Assembly: GCA_024687305.1 (NCBI GenBank)
Contig: JAILEQ010000062.1
Location: 1-64,000, forward strand
Reading direction: 5' to 3'
From: Lachnospiraceae bacterium
GTDB lineage: Bacteria > Bacillota > Clostridia > Lachnospirales > Lachnospiraceae
DNA length: 64,000 bases
The translations under genes and the position numbers were made by a program. Below the pieces are notes generated by a model. It was given only the letters and a program-made list of their open reading frames with translations. It made no database searches and had not been told where the DNA came from. Below, piece after piece: positions 1-8,813 of this stretch. Every line of letters begins with the position of its first letter. Position 1 is the first letter of the stretch.

Positions 1-284
1 AGCAATGTGACTGTGACAATTCCGAGTCCTCCGATCTGTATCAGCAGCAATATTACTGTCTTGCCAAAAAGCGACCAGTAATACCAGGTATCCTTTACAA
101 CAAGACCTGTAACGCAAACAGCCGAAGTCGACGTGAAAAGAGCATCAAAAAAAGCAGCCCCGGCCCTGTCATTTGTTGAAATGGGAAGACATAACAACAC
201 AGTGCCGATAATAATAGTAAGTGCAAAAGCGTATATGATGATCTGAAACGTGGTTAATTTGATTTTGATCTTTCGTTTATCCAT
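1..284 (-). CDS. TrkH/KtrB-type potassium uptake protein, N-terminal part (truncated by window edge)
   Basis: Reverse strand open from the cat at 282-284 to the window start; translation MDKRKIKIKLTTFQIIIYAFALTIIIGTVLLCLPIS...FFDALFTSTSAVCVTGLVV...IQIGGLGIVTVTL has the TrkH/KtrB P-loop style motif TSTSAVCVTGL. Confidence 0.85.
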   Translation of the reverse strand, partial: MDKRKIKIKLTTFQIIIYAFALTIIIGTVLLCLPISTNDRAGAAFFDALFTSTSAVCVTGLVVKDTWYYWSLFGKTVILLLIQIGGLGIVTVTL

Positions 285-467
285 ATAATCATTTAACACC
301 ACTTGGGATTAATTCAGTATAAAGATATGGGCAAACGTATTAAGATTATATAAAAAAGAGCCTTAACAGGCTGTTCTTCGGCACAAGGTTCGATAAGACA
401 AAGAAATACATCTTTTGTCAAAAAATATGATATAATTGCCGAAAGCAGATTTTACGGAGGTGATCTT

Positions 468-2015
468 TTGGCGCAGATTCAGGTGAACGATCTGACGTTT
501 TCATATGACGTAAGTGCCGATGATGTTCTGAAAGACGTGAATTTCAGCATAGATTCGGACTGGAAGCTGGGACTTATCGGAAGGAACGGAAAAGGTAAGA
601 CGACCCTGCTTAATCTTTTTATGGGAAAATATGATTACAGGGGAAGCATAAGGACGAGTGTTCGTTTCGACTATTTTCCGTACAAGGTTTCCGATGCGGA
701 TCTAAAGCAAGATGCCTCCGAACTATTTGAAAAATGGAAGCCGGGTATAGAGCTGTGGCAGGCGCTGATCCAGATGAACGAGCTTAAGATGGATCCGGAA
801 TGCTTATACAGACCCTTCGGCACATTAAGCTTCGGTGAGCGGTCGAGAGTAATGCTTGCGGTATTGTTTGCCGCGGAAAACGAATTCCTGCTTATCGACG
901 AGCCCACAAACCATCTCGACAGCCGGGCACGGGACATTGTGAAGGAGTACCTGGCATCCAAAAAGGGCTTTATCCTCGTATCCCACGACAGAGACCTGCT
1001 TGACGGAGTGTGCGATCATGTGCTCGTGCTGAACAGGGCGTCTGTGGAGGTTCAGGCGGGGAATTTTACGACATGGTGGGAAAACAAGGAGAAGAAGGAT
1101 GCGTTTTCGCAGTCGGAGAACGAGAAGCATCTTAAAGAGATCGGAAAGCTTAAGACTGCGGCCGAACGAAGCAGCAGATGGGCGGAGAAGAGCGAGGGCA
1201 CCAAAATAGGCTTTGATCCGCTTAAAGAGCATGACAGGGGAAACGGCACCAGAGCGTTCATAGGCGCAAAAACAAAAAAGATGCAGGCGAGGGTTAAGGC
1301 CTACGAGACTCGCATAGACCGCGAGATAGAAGAGAAGGAGGGGCTTCTTCGGGATATAGAGAAGGTTGCGGATCTTAAGATCGAACCGCTCAGGTTCCAC
1401 AAGGAAGTTCTGATAAACGCAAACAATCTGTCGTTAAAGTATGAAGATGCCGAAAATCCGCTGTTTTCCGGGCTTCGCTTTCAGGTAAAACGCGGCGAAA
1501 GGATAGTGCTCTCCGGCGAGAACGGCTGCGGTAAATCCAGCATTCTTAAAGCGGTCCTTCGGAAAGCAAAGTATGACACAAACGGAGCGGACGAAAACCT
1601 TGTAATATCAGGAGATCTTGAAGTCGCGTCGGGAATGACGGTCTCCTACGTCAATCAGGATACGTCGTTTTTATCCGGGACGCTCAGGAAATACTGCGAA
1701 ACAAAAGGCCTTAACGAAAGCCTGTTCCTTGCGGTGCTCAGACAGCTTGACTTCGGTCGCGAGCAGTTCGTAAAGAACATGGAGGACTTTTCGGAAGGCC
1801 AGAAAAAGAAGGTCCTTATAGCGGCGAGCCTTATAACTCCCGCACATTTGTACATATGGGACGAACCCATGAATTTCATCGATGTGTTCTCAAGAATGCA
1901 GACAGAAAAGCTGATACTTGAGTACGAGCCCACGATGCTGCTCGTTGAGCACGATGTGAGATTCAGGGAAAAAGTTGCGACCAACGTGATAATTTTGCCT
2001 TTTTTTACGGAATGA
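468..2015 (+). CDS. ABC-F family ATP-binding protein (Lsa/Vga-like, two ABC domains)
   Basis: Two Walker A motifs (GRNGKGKTT, GENGCGKSS), two signature motifs (LSFGERSR, FSEGQKKK), no TM segments; TTG start after ggaggtgatc. Confidence 0.85.
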   Translation: MAQIQVNDLTFSYDVSADDVLKDVNFSIDSDWKLGLIGRNGKGKTTLLNLFMGKYDYRGSIRTSVRFDYFPYKVSDADLKQDASELFEKWKPGIELWQALIQMNELKMDPECLYRPFGTLSFGERSRVMLAVLFAAENEFLLIDEPTNHLDSRARDIVKEYLASKKGFILVSHDRDLLDGVCDHVLVLNRASVEVQAGNFTTWWENKEKKDAFSQSENEKHLKEIGKLKTAAERSSRWAEKSEGTKIGFDPLKEHDRGNGTRAFIGAKTKKMQARVKAYETRIDREIEEKEGLLRDIEKVADLKIEPLRFHKEVLINANNLSLKYEDAENPLFSGLRFQVKRGERIVLSGENGCGKSSILKAVLRKAKYDTNGADENLVISGDLEVASGMTVSYVNQDTSFLSGTLRKYCETKGLNESLFLAVLRQLDFGREQFVKNMEDFSEGQKKKVLIAASLITPAHLYIWDEPMNFIDVFSRMQTEKLILEYEPTMLLVEHDVRFREKVATNVIILPFFTE

Positions 2016-2075
2016 CATATAGTATATTTAGATCATAAATCTTAATCACTTCGCATACAGAAGGACTGACTGAAA

Positions 2076-3890
2076 ATGACGGGCAGAGCAAAAAATAACA
2101 GCAAAAAAATAGGCGGACTTGAGAGATGGAAGCTTAGCAGCCAGCTTCTGTTTGTCTACAGTCTTGCGGTTTTTCTGCCGCTTGTCATAATCGGCTCATT
2201 TCTTATTACCACCGTCAGCAGCACTCAGAAAAAATATTATTCAGACCTGCTCGCAGGCAGCAACGATGCCGTCAAACAGACGATATACGAGATCACGACG
2301 CAGATATTCACCATTTCTGACAGTATAGTATATAATGACAGCCTGATCGATTTTTTAAACGGCACATACGAAAACAAACAGGAAATGCTCGTTGCGGCAT
2401 CAAGGACCACCATACTCGACAGATATGCCGCCAGATATGCGGGCCTTGACGGTATCTACGTTTACATCGACCGTGAGGATATGGTCGATTACGGACAGTT
2501 TCACAAAGTGACCGACGAGATAAGGGGATCGGACTGGTACAGAAAAGCCTCCGAACAGTACATTCCGTTCTGGATGGCGTACGAATCCGTAGACAGCAGA
2601 AATACCAACAAGACATGGAATCTGTTCATGGTGCGTAAAATGGTGCTTGTGGGAGGCGAGCGAGAAGCAGTCATAATGATAAGGGTCCGCGATTCATATC
2701 TTGCAAGCCGTCTTACAAATTCAAGATATACAACTCTTATAGCCATCGACGATCAGCCTGTGGCGTTCGGAAGCATAAAATCGCTGTACGGCACAAAGCC
2801 TGAGGTTGAGATCGATTATAACGATCCTGCTTTCTCTTATGCGGGTGAAGTCGACTACCACGGAAAGGAATCGTTTGTCAGGGTCGATACACTTCCTCTT
2901 TCCAAATCGGTCAACAAGCTCTATCTGATATCTTACGATACTGAGGCGATCGGCGAGATACGGAGCGGTGTGCGGCTCAGCATTCTTATTCTTCTCGCGG
3001 CGTCGCTGCTCCCTCTTGTCATACTGTCGCTTTTTACACGCCGGTTTACGGTACAGGTAAAGAGCCTCCGTGAAGAGATGGGCAAAGCCAGCCGCGGGGA
3101 ATATCGGGACATGAAGGAAGAACTCTGGGGAAGCGAGGAACTGGCCGAAGCCTTTAAAGACCTGCAAAAGATGGTGCATGATATCCAGAGGATAGAAGCC
3201 GAGCGGTATGAGGCTCAGATAAAGGCGCAGAACATATTGAACGACCAGCAGAAGATCGAGTTCAAGATGCTGTCGAGCCAGATAAATCCGCATTTTCTGT
3301 ACAACACTCTTGAAACGATACGCATGAAGGCACTGGCCGCAGGGGACACGGAGGTTGCAAATGCCACGAGGCTTCTCGGAAAATCCATGCGCTATGTGCT
3401 TGAAAACACAGGTACAAAGGACACCACGCTTCAGAAGGAGCTGGAGCATCTTAAGGTATATCTGCAGATCCAGAAGCTGCGTTTCGGAGACAGGGTTAAT
3501 TATGAGATAACCGTAAGCGAAGGCCTCTGCGCAGAAGATTATAAAATGCTTGGCCTGCTTCTTCAGCCTGTTGCGGAAAACGCCATCGTTCACGGTCTTG
3601 AGGGAAACGAGTCCGGCGGAATGGTAAAGATAGACGTCCATGAATCCGGGGAACAGCTTGTCATAGACATTATCGACAACGGCAGCGGTATTGACGGGGA
3701 GGAGCTTGCGGAATTAAAGGAGAGGCTTAACAGCTATGAAAGCGAGGACCGCACCGACAGCATCGGCCTTTACAACGTAAACCGCAGGATTAAACTGAGT
3801 TACGGAAGCGAGTACGGTGTTAAGATAAGCAGCGAAAAGGGCGTGGGCACAAAGGTTTCCGTGATAATTCCGAAGCTTCCGAAAATTTGA
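2076..3890 (+). CDS. YesM-type sensor histidine kinase
   Basis: N-terminal TM, extracellular sensor region, second TM, SSQINPHFLYNTLETIR phospho-acceptor motif, HATPase NAIVHGLEG and DNGSGI. Confidence 0.9.
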   Translation: MTGRAKNNSKKIGGLERWKLSSQLLFVYSLAVFLPLVIIGSFLITTVSSTQKKYYSDLLAGSNDAVKQTIYEITTQIFTISDSIVYNDSLIDFLNGTYENKQEMLVAASRTTILDRYAARYAGLDGIYVYIDREDMVDYGQFHKVTDEIRGSDWYRKASEQYIPFWMAYESVDSRNTNKTWNLFMVRKMVLVGGEREAVIMIRVRDSYLASRLTNSRYTTLIAIDDQPVAFGSIKSLYGTKPEVEIDYNDPAFSYAGEVDYHGKESFVRVDTLPLSKSVNKLYLISYDTEAIGEIRSGVRLSILILLAASLLPLVILSLFTRRFTVQVKSLREEMGKASRGEYRDMKEELWGSEELAEAFKDLQKMVHDIQRIEAERYEAQIKAQNILNDQQKIEFKMLSSQINPHFLYNTLETIRMKALAAGDTEVANATRLLGKSMRYVLENTGTKDTTLQKELEHLKVYLQIQKLRFGDRVNYEITVSEGLCAEDYKMLGLLLQPVAENAIVHGLEGNESGGMVKIDVHESGEQLVIDIIDNGSGIDGEELAELKERLNSYESEDRTDSIGLYNVNRRIKLSYGSEYGVKISSEKGVGTKVSVIIPKLPKI

Positions 3891-3968
3891 AATGCATGGT
3901 GGAATTTTTAATGCTTTTGATGTCAAATACTTTCGGTTTTTAAAGACAAAAATATAAGATAGACTTTA

Positions 3969-3999
3969 TACCGTGCCATGCACGGTATTTTTATTTTTA
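3969..3999 (+). terminator. Terminator-like hairpin (TACCGTGC-CAT-GCACGGTA + TTTTTATTTTT) directly upstream of the RBS of the surface protein
   Basis: Perfect 8-bp stem, 3-nt loop, T-rich tract; overlaps the 5' leader of the 4014 gene. Confidence 0.6.
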
Positions 4000-4013
4000 T
4001 GGAGGAGGCTTTT

Positions 4014-6269
4014 ATGATGAGAGCGATGAAGAAGGTATTTGCATTTGTCCTTGCGATTGCCATGCTGGTCGGACTTGGACCGGTAAAACAGGCAAAAGCG
4101 GACGATTACACGGCATTCCTTATGTTTTCCGACCGCAACTGGGCATTCGGAAACTGGGATGCAAATCTTCAAAGCGCCACAACGAAGGTTTCGCTTGACG
4201 GCGGAACGTATAAGGTGGTTTTGAATGCCGCGGAGGTCGGCGGAGACGGAACAACTCCCGCGGCCGGCGCAATGGTATTCTGCGTGGACCTGGTTGGGGT
4301 ACAGGCGGCGCTTGACGAAACAGGTGAAACATTCAAATTGACCGATCTTAAGATCCTTGCGGACGGTAAGGAGTTCGCGGCGGATACTTCAAAGATCGTA
4401 ACAGGCGATATCGAAGGTAACGGCAATTTCCGTATCGAGATCTACAACGAGTACGGAAACACCGCGGCAGATCCCGCATTTGATCCGCTTACGCTGGCAT
4501 TTGCGACCACTCTCGAGGTGGAGTTTACGGTTGCAAAGACCATTAAGCTCAGTGATACCGCAAGCATCGCATTCCTTATGTTCTCTGACCGCAACTGGGC
4601 GTTCGGAAACTGGGATTCATCCCTTGAAAGTGCGACGACGATCGTTGACGGCGCGGGAACATACACGGTTACTCTTAACGCCGAAGAAGTGGGCGGAGAC
4701 GGAACAACACCCGCAGCCGGTGCCATGGTATTTAACGTCGACCTTGTTGGCGCCGACGAGCTTATGAAATCCTACGGTCAGAAATATGTATTGTCCGACC
4801 TGAAGGTTTTAGCAGACGGCAAAGAATTCCCCGCAGACGTTTCAAAGATCGTTACGGGAGATATTGAAGATAACGGCAATTTCAGAATAGAGATATACAA
4901 CGAATACGGCGAGAGCGCGGCAGATCCTGCCTTTGATCCCAATGCGCTTTCATTTGCAAAGACGCTTTCTGTAGAGTTCACACTCGGTGTCGAGGCAAAT
5001 TCCGAGCCTTCCACAGCATTCCTTATGTTCACGGACCGCAACTGGGCATTCGGCAACTGGGACGCTTCCCTTGAGAGTGCAACGACCGTTGTCAACGGAA
5101 ACGGAGCATATTCCGTTACACTTAATGCCGCAGAAGTGGGCGGAGACGGAACAACGCCCGCGGCGGGCGCAATGGTATTCTGCGTTGATGTTATCGGTCT
5201 TGCAAAGATGGCTGACATTGAAAACGTGACCGTAAGCGGTCTTAAGATACTTGCGGACGGTGCGGAGGTTCCCTTCGACGGATCGAAGATCGCAGTCGGA
5301 GATCTTGAAAACAACGGAAACCTCCGTATCGAGATATATAACGAATACGGTGCAACCGCAGCGGATCCGGGCTTTGACCCCGTAGCGCTTTCCTTTGCAA
5401 AGACTCTTACCGTGGACTTCACCCTTGACGGTATAGTATATAAGGCTCCCGAACCTCAGGCACCCGCAACTTCATCCGCAGGTCCGGTAGATCTTGACGG
5501 AACATACAATGCATATCTGGGCTTTCAGACCCCCGCATATTCCTTCAGAAACGCATTTGATGACGCAACATACGGACGCGGTATCGTGAGCGATGACGGA
5601 GTTGAATTCTTTACACAGGTTACGGGCTGGGATGCGGATAACAACGCGATCAAGAGAGAAGGTACATTCATCGATGCGGTCATTGCCGGAAACGGAACAT
5701 ACACCGTAAAGGCCGAAGGACTTGATCTTACCGGCGATTTCGATTCACAGGACTACATGAACCTGATATTCCTTTCCACCGATATTCCGAATACCGGTGA
5801 AGTAACGATCAGCGACGTAAGCTTAAAGGTTGACGGAAAGAAAGTGGAGCTTCCCGATGCGGCACAGGAACTCAGCGCGGAGAGCATCGATTACATGAAC
5901 GTTCAGCTTCAGAGCAAATGGAGCAAGACCGGTCTTGCAGAGATCGGAGCATATCATGTTCCTATGACGACCATGGAGATTACATTTACCGTGAGCGGTT
6001 TCAACTACGACAAGGCAGCGGAAGCACCCGAGCCCACAGCTACCCCCGAGCCTACCGCAACTCCCGTTCCCACAGCGACTCCCGTACCCACCGAGGCTCC
6101 GAAGCCCACAGAGGCACCTGCGATAACCGAAGCTCCCGCGGCACAGACTGCAAACGCGGAAACCGCAAGCTCCGGAAACAATATGGGACTCATATTCGGC
6201 ATTTGCGGCGCAGTTGTTGTACTGCTTGCCGGAGCATGCATTTTCTTCGTAGTGCGTAAAAGAAAATGA
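4014..6269 (+). CDS. Secreted, C-terminally membrane-anchored repeat protein; three tandem ~150-aa beta-rich repeats plus a fourth divergent domain; Pro/Thr linker
   Basis: RBS ggaggagg then ATG at 4014 (ORF track opens at 3978). Signal peptide MMRAMKKVFAFVLAIAMLVGLG; repeats start TAFLMFSDRNWAFGNWD at 4110, 4566, 5013; PEPTATPEPTATPVPT linker; C-terminal TM and KRK. Confidence 0.85.
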   Translation: MMRAMKKVFAFVLAIAMLVGLGPVKQAKADDYTAFLMFSDRNWAFGNWDANLQSATTKVSLDGGTYKVVLNAAEVGGDGTTPAAGAMVFCVDLVGVQAALDETGETFKLTDLKILADGKEFAADTSKIVTGDIEGNGNFRIEIYNEYGNTAADPAFDPLTLAFATTLEVEFTVAKTIKLSDTASIAFLMFSDRNWAFGNWDSSLESATTIVDGAGTYTVTLNAEEVGGDGTTPAAGAMVFNVDLVGADELMKSYGQKYVLSDLKVLADGKEFPADVSKIVTGDIEDNGNFRIEIYNEYGESAADPAFDPNALSFAKTLSVEFTLGVEANSEPSTAFLMFTDRNWAFGNWDASLESATTVVNGNGAYSVTLNAAEVGGDGTTPAAGAMVFCVDVIGLAKMADIENVTVSGLKILADGAEVPFDGSKIAVGDLENNGNLRIEIYNEYGATAADPGFDPVALSFAKTLTVDFTLDGIVYKAPEPQAPATSSAGPVDLDGTYNAYLGFQTPAYSFRNAFDDATYGRGIVSDDGVEFFTQVTGWDADNNAIKREGTFIDAVIAGNGTYTVKAEGLDLTGDFDSQDYMNLIFLSTDIPNTGEVTISDVSLKVDGKKVELPDAAQELSAESIDYMNVQLQSKWSKTGLAEIGAYHVPMTTMEITFTVSGFNYDKAAEAPEPTATPEPTATPVPTATPVPTEAPKPTEAPAITEAPAAQTANAETASSGNNMGLIFGICGAVVVLLAGACIFFVVRKRK
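4110..5430 (+). repeat. Three in-frame tandem repeats of 447-456 bp inside the surface-protein gene
   Basis: Repeat starts at 4110, 4566 and 5013; near-identical blocks FGNWD...SATT, EVGGDGTTPAAGAMVF and RIEIYNEYG. Confidence 0.9.
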
Positions 6270-6291
6270 TAAATCTTTTTGACAGAACTTG

Positions 6292-6320
6292 TCCGGACCG
6301 GTGGAATCTGCCGGTCCGGA
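6292..6320 (+). promoter_or_regulatory. Perfect 10-bp inverted repeat (TCCGGACCGG-N9-CCGGTCCGGA) between the surface protein and the permease
   Basis: Read directly; lies 16 nt before the ATG at 6336 and has no T tract. Confidence 0.7.
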
Positions 6321-6335
6321 ACAAAGGAGAGCGAT

Positions 6336-7811
6336 ATGGCAAAAAATATTGAGGTCAGCAACGGGCCGACCGACAAAATATATTATGTGACGCGTATCAG
6401 CCTTCTGTTTGCGTTTGTGCTCGTATTTTTCAGCGAGATCAATCCCGCAAGGATAATGACGCAGATGAACAAGAACATGTCGCTTCTCACGACTGCGCTG
6501 TCTTATGACAGGATAGTGGTGAACATAAAATACGAGATCAACCACAATTACATCTTTAAGAGCGATATTTACAGCCTTATGGCGGCATCGGCGATAATGG
6601 TAGCCGGAATATTGATACTGGCCGTTGCGGCGTGCATTTCTCTCGGAAATTTAAGGATGAAGCGCATATCGAACTATGTGACCCTCGGAGGCAGCGCGGC
6701 GGTCATTTTCGGCGTGTACCGCATGATCGTGACGCACAGGCTTTACAGGGCGATAGACGCCGAAATTTCTGAGATTGTCGGCTTTAAAATGGCTACGGAA
6801 AAGTTACCGACAGCACTTTTCCTTATGCTCGGGTTTGCAATCATCGAGTTTCTTTGCGCGGTAATACTTATGATCGCACAGCCAAGACCGGCACGGGACG
6901 AGAAATGTGAGATGTCGACGCGCTACAAGCTGTTCATAATGGCTCTGCCCTTTCTTGGACTGACATTTATTTTCTCGTACCTACCGCTTTACGGCTGGAG
7001 ATATGCGTTCTTTGATTACAAGGCAGGCCCCGGGACGCTTTCGATGAACGACTTTGTCGGATTTAAGTGGTTTAAGCTTCTTGTGGATAATGCGATGATG
7101 CGCTCCGACATAATCCGCGTCATGAAGAACACTCTTATCATGAGCGGACTCGGTCTTGCCACAAGCTGGGTGGCAATGGCATTCGCCATCTTTCTTTCGG
7201 AGATCAAGAACGGCGTTTTCAGAAGGATAGTACAGGTACTTACGACGATCCCGAACTTCATAAGCTGGGTGCTCGTATACGCCATCGCTTTTGCGATCTT
7301 CTCAAACGAAGGCTTTGTAAACAACATGCTCACAAGGATCACAGGTGTTGTTCACGACCACATCTACCTTACCGACGAATCCATGCTCTATGTGAAGATG
7401 CTCCTCTGGGGAATGTGGAAGGGCGTCGGATGGAGCGCTATCATATACATTGCGGGGATTTCCGGTATCGACCAGCAGCTTTACGAAGCGGCTACCGTGG
7501 ACGGCGCAGGACGTTTCCAGAAAATGTGGCATGTGACTCTTCCGGGACTTATCCCCACATATTCCGTAATGCTTCTTATGGCTGTTGCGGGAATACTCAG
7601 CAACGGTATGGATCAGTATCTTGTGTTCTCGAACGCAAAGACTAAGTCGGCACTTGAGGTGCTTGACCTTTACGTTTACACGCTCGGTATCGGATCGGGC
7701 AAGATCCCGCTTTCCACGGTTATCGGCATGCTTAAGACACTTGTGAGCGTGACGCTTTTGTTCATGGCCAACGGCATATCTAAGCTTGTCCGCGGCGAAA
7801 GCATAATCTGA
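6336..7811 (+). CDS. LplB-like carbohydrate ABC transporter permease with ~190-aa extra N-terminal membrane domain
   Basis: C-terminal half typical (FLGLTFIFSYLPLYGWRYAFFDYKAG..., EAATVDGAGRFQKMWHVTLPGL EAA loop). Start moved from 6279 to the ATG at 6336 after aaaggagagcgat. Confidence 0.88.
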   Translation: MAKNIEVSNGPTDKIYYVTRISLLFAFVLVFFSEINPARIMTQMNKNMSLLTTALSYDRIVVNIKYEINHNYIFKSDIYSLMAASAIMVAGILILAVAACISLGNLRMKRISNYVTLGGSAAVIFGVYRMIVTHRLYRAIDAEISEIVGFKMATEKLPTALFLMLGFAIIEFLCAVILMIAQPRPARDEKCEMSTRYKLFIMALPFLGLTFIFSYLPLYGWRYAFFDYKAGPGTLSMNDFVGFKWFKLLVDNAMMRSDIIRVMKNTLIMSGLGLATSWVAMAFAIFLSEIKNGVFRRIVQVLTTIPNFISWVLVYAIAFAIFSNEGFVNNMLTRITGVVHDHIYLTDESMLYVKMLLWGMWKGVGWSAIIYIAGISGIDQQLYEAATVDGAGRFQKMWHVTLPGLIPTYSVMLLMAVAGILSNGMDQYLVFSNAKTKSALEVLDLYVYTLGIGSGKIPLSTVIGMLKTLVSVTLLFMANGISKLVRGESII

Positions 7812-7826
7812 CGGGGGGGAGACGGT

Positions 7827-8798
7827 ATGGCTTTGACAAAACAGGAAAAACTTGATAAAAAAGCCGAAAGGGCTTATTATCGAAAACACAAACCGCATGT
7901 CAAGCTCACGGGAGCGGACATTGTCTTTTATGTTTTTGACTATCTTGTGTTCGGGTTATTTGCAATTATTTGTTTTTTTCCTTTTTACTACTTGTTTATC
8001 AACACGGTTTCCGACAGTGAGATGGTGGCAAGGGGCGCGGTCAATTTCTACCCGATCGGCTTTACCCTGAAGCATTATAAAGACATGCTCGCCCTGGGAG
8101 ATCTGGGCCGCGCGTTCATAGTCACGATTTCGAGGACAGTCATAGGAACCGCGCTTATGGTCATGGCATCGGCATTTTGCGGTTATCTTATGACCAAGAA
8201 CGAGATGTGGAACAAGAAATTCTGGTACAGATTCCTTGTTATCACAATGTATTTTAACGCAGGTCTGATACCCGGCTACACAAACATGCTGATGCTGGGC
8301 CTCACCGACAATTATCTGGGATATATAATTCCCGCCATAGTACAGCCATTCAACATAATACTGGTAAAGACTTATATCGAGTCCATACCGGCGGAGCTGG
8401 AGGAAAGCGCATTTATCGACGGCGCGAGCTACATGATGATATTCAGGAAGCTGATCCTTCCGCTTTCAAAACCGATTCTTGCGACGATCGCCATATTCGG
8501 CGCGGTGGGACACTGGAATTCCTTTATGGATTCGGTCATTAACATGCAGAACTCGCCCAAACTTCAGACTCTGCAGCATAAGCTGTACATATGGCTCAAT
8601 CAGTCCAGTAATATCGGAGCGGTGATCGACACCGGGCGGTCTGCTTCGGAAATAGAAAAGATAGTAAATCAGTTGAATTCCGGAACTGTTATTAAATACA
8701 CCATCGCGATGGTTACAGTACTTCCCATTCTTTTGGTATATCCGTGGATGCAGAAGTATTTTGAAAAAGGAATCATGCTTGGCGCCGTAAAAGGCTGA
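7827..8798 (+). CDS. YtcP/LplC-like carbohydrate ABC transporter permease
   Basis: EESAFIDGASYMMIFRKLILPLSKPILATI EAA loop, 6 TM, C-terminal GIMLGAVKG. Confidence 0.92.
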   Translation: MALTKQEKLDKKAERAYYRKHKPHVKLTGADIVFYVFDYLVFGLFAIICFFPFYYLFINTVSDSEMVARGAVNFYPIGFTLKHYKDMLALGDLGRAFIVTISRTVIGTALMVMASAFCGYLMTKNEMWNKKFWYRFLVITMYFNAGLIPGYTNMLMLGLTDNYLGYIIPAIVQPFNIILVKTYIESIPAELEESAFIDGASYMMIFRKLILPLSKPILATIAIFGAVGHWNSFMDSVINMQNSPKLQTLQHKLYIWLNQSSNIGAVIDTGRSASEIEKIVNQLNSGTVIKYTIAMVTVLPILLVYPWMQKYFEKGIMLGAVKG

Positions 8799-8813
8799 AA
8801 GAGAGGAGAATTT

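Noticed and set aside
825-1400. Antisense ORFs opposite the ABC-F gene
   Set aside because: Fully contained in the ABC-F ORF without independent RBS or motif support.
2721-3641. 306-aa antisense ORF opposite the YesM kinase
   Set aside because: Lies entirely within a convincing kinase ORF, Cys/His-rich shadow translation, no family motif.
4169-5422. Set of antisense ORFs (4169-4426, 4442-4726, 4778-5422) with similar sequences
   Set aside because: They resemble each other only because the sense gene contains three tandem repeats; shadow ORFs.
5823-6545. 240-aa antisense ORF across the surface-protein/permease junction
   Set aside because: Antisense to two supported genes; Gly/Arg/Cys-rich from the Pro/Thr linker complement.
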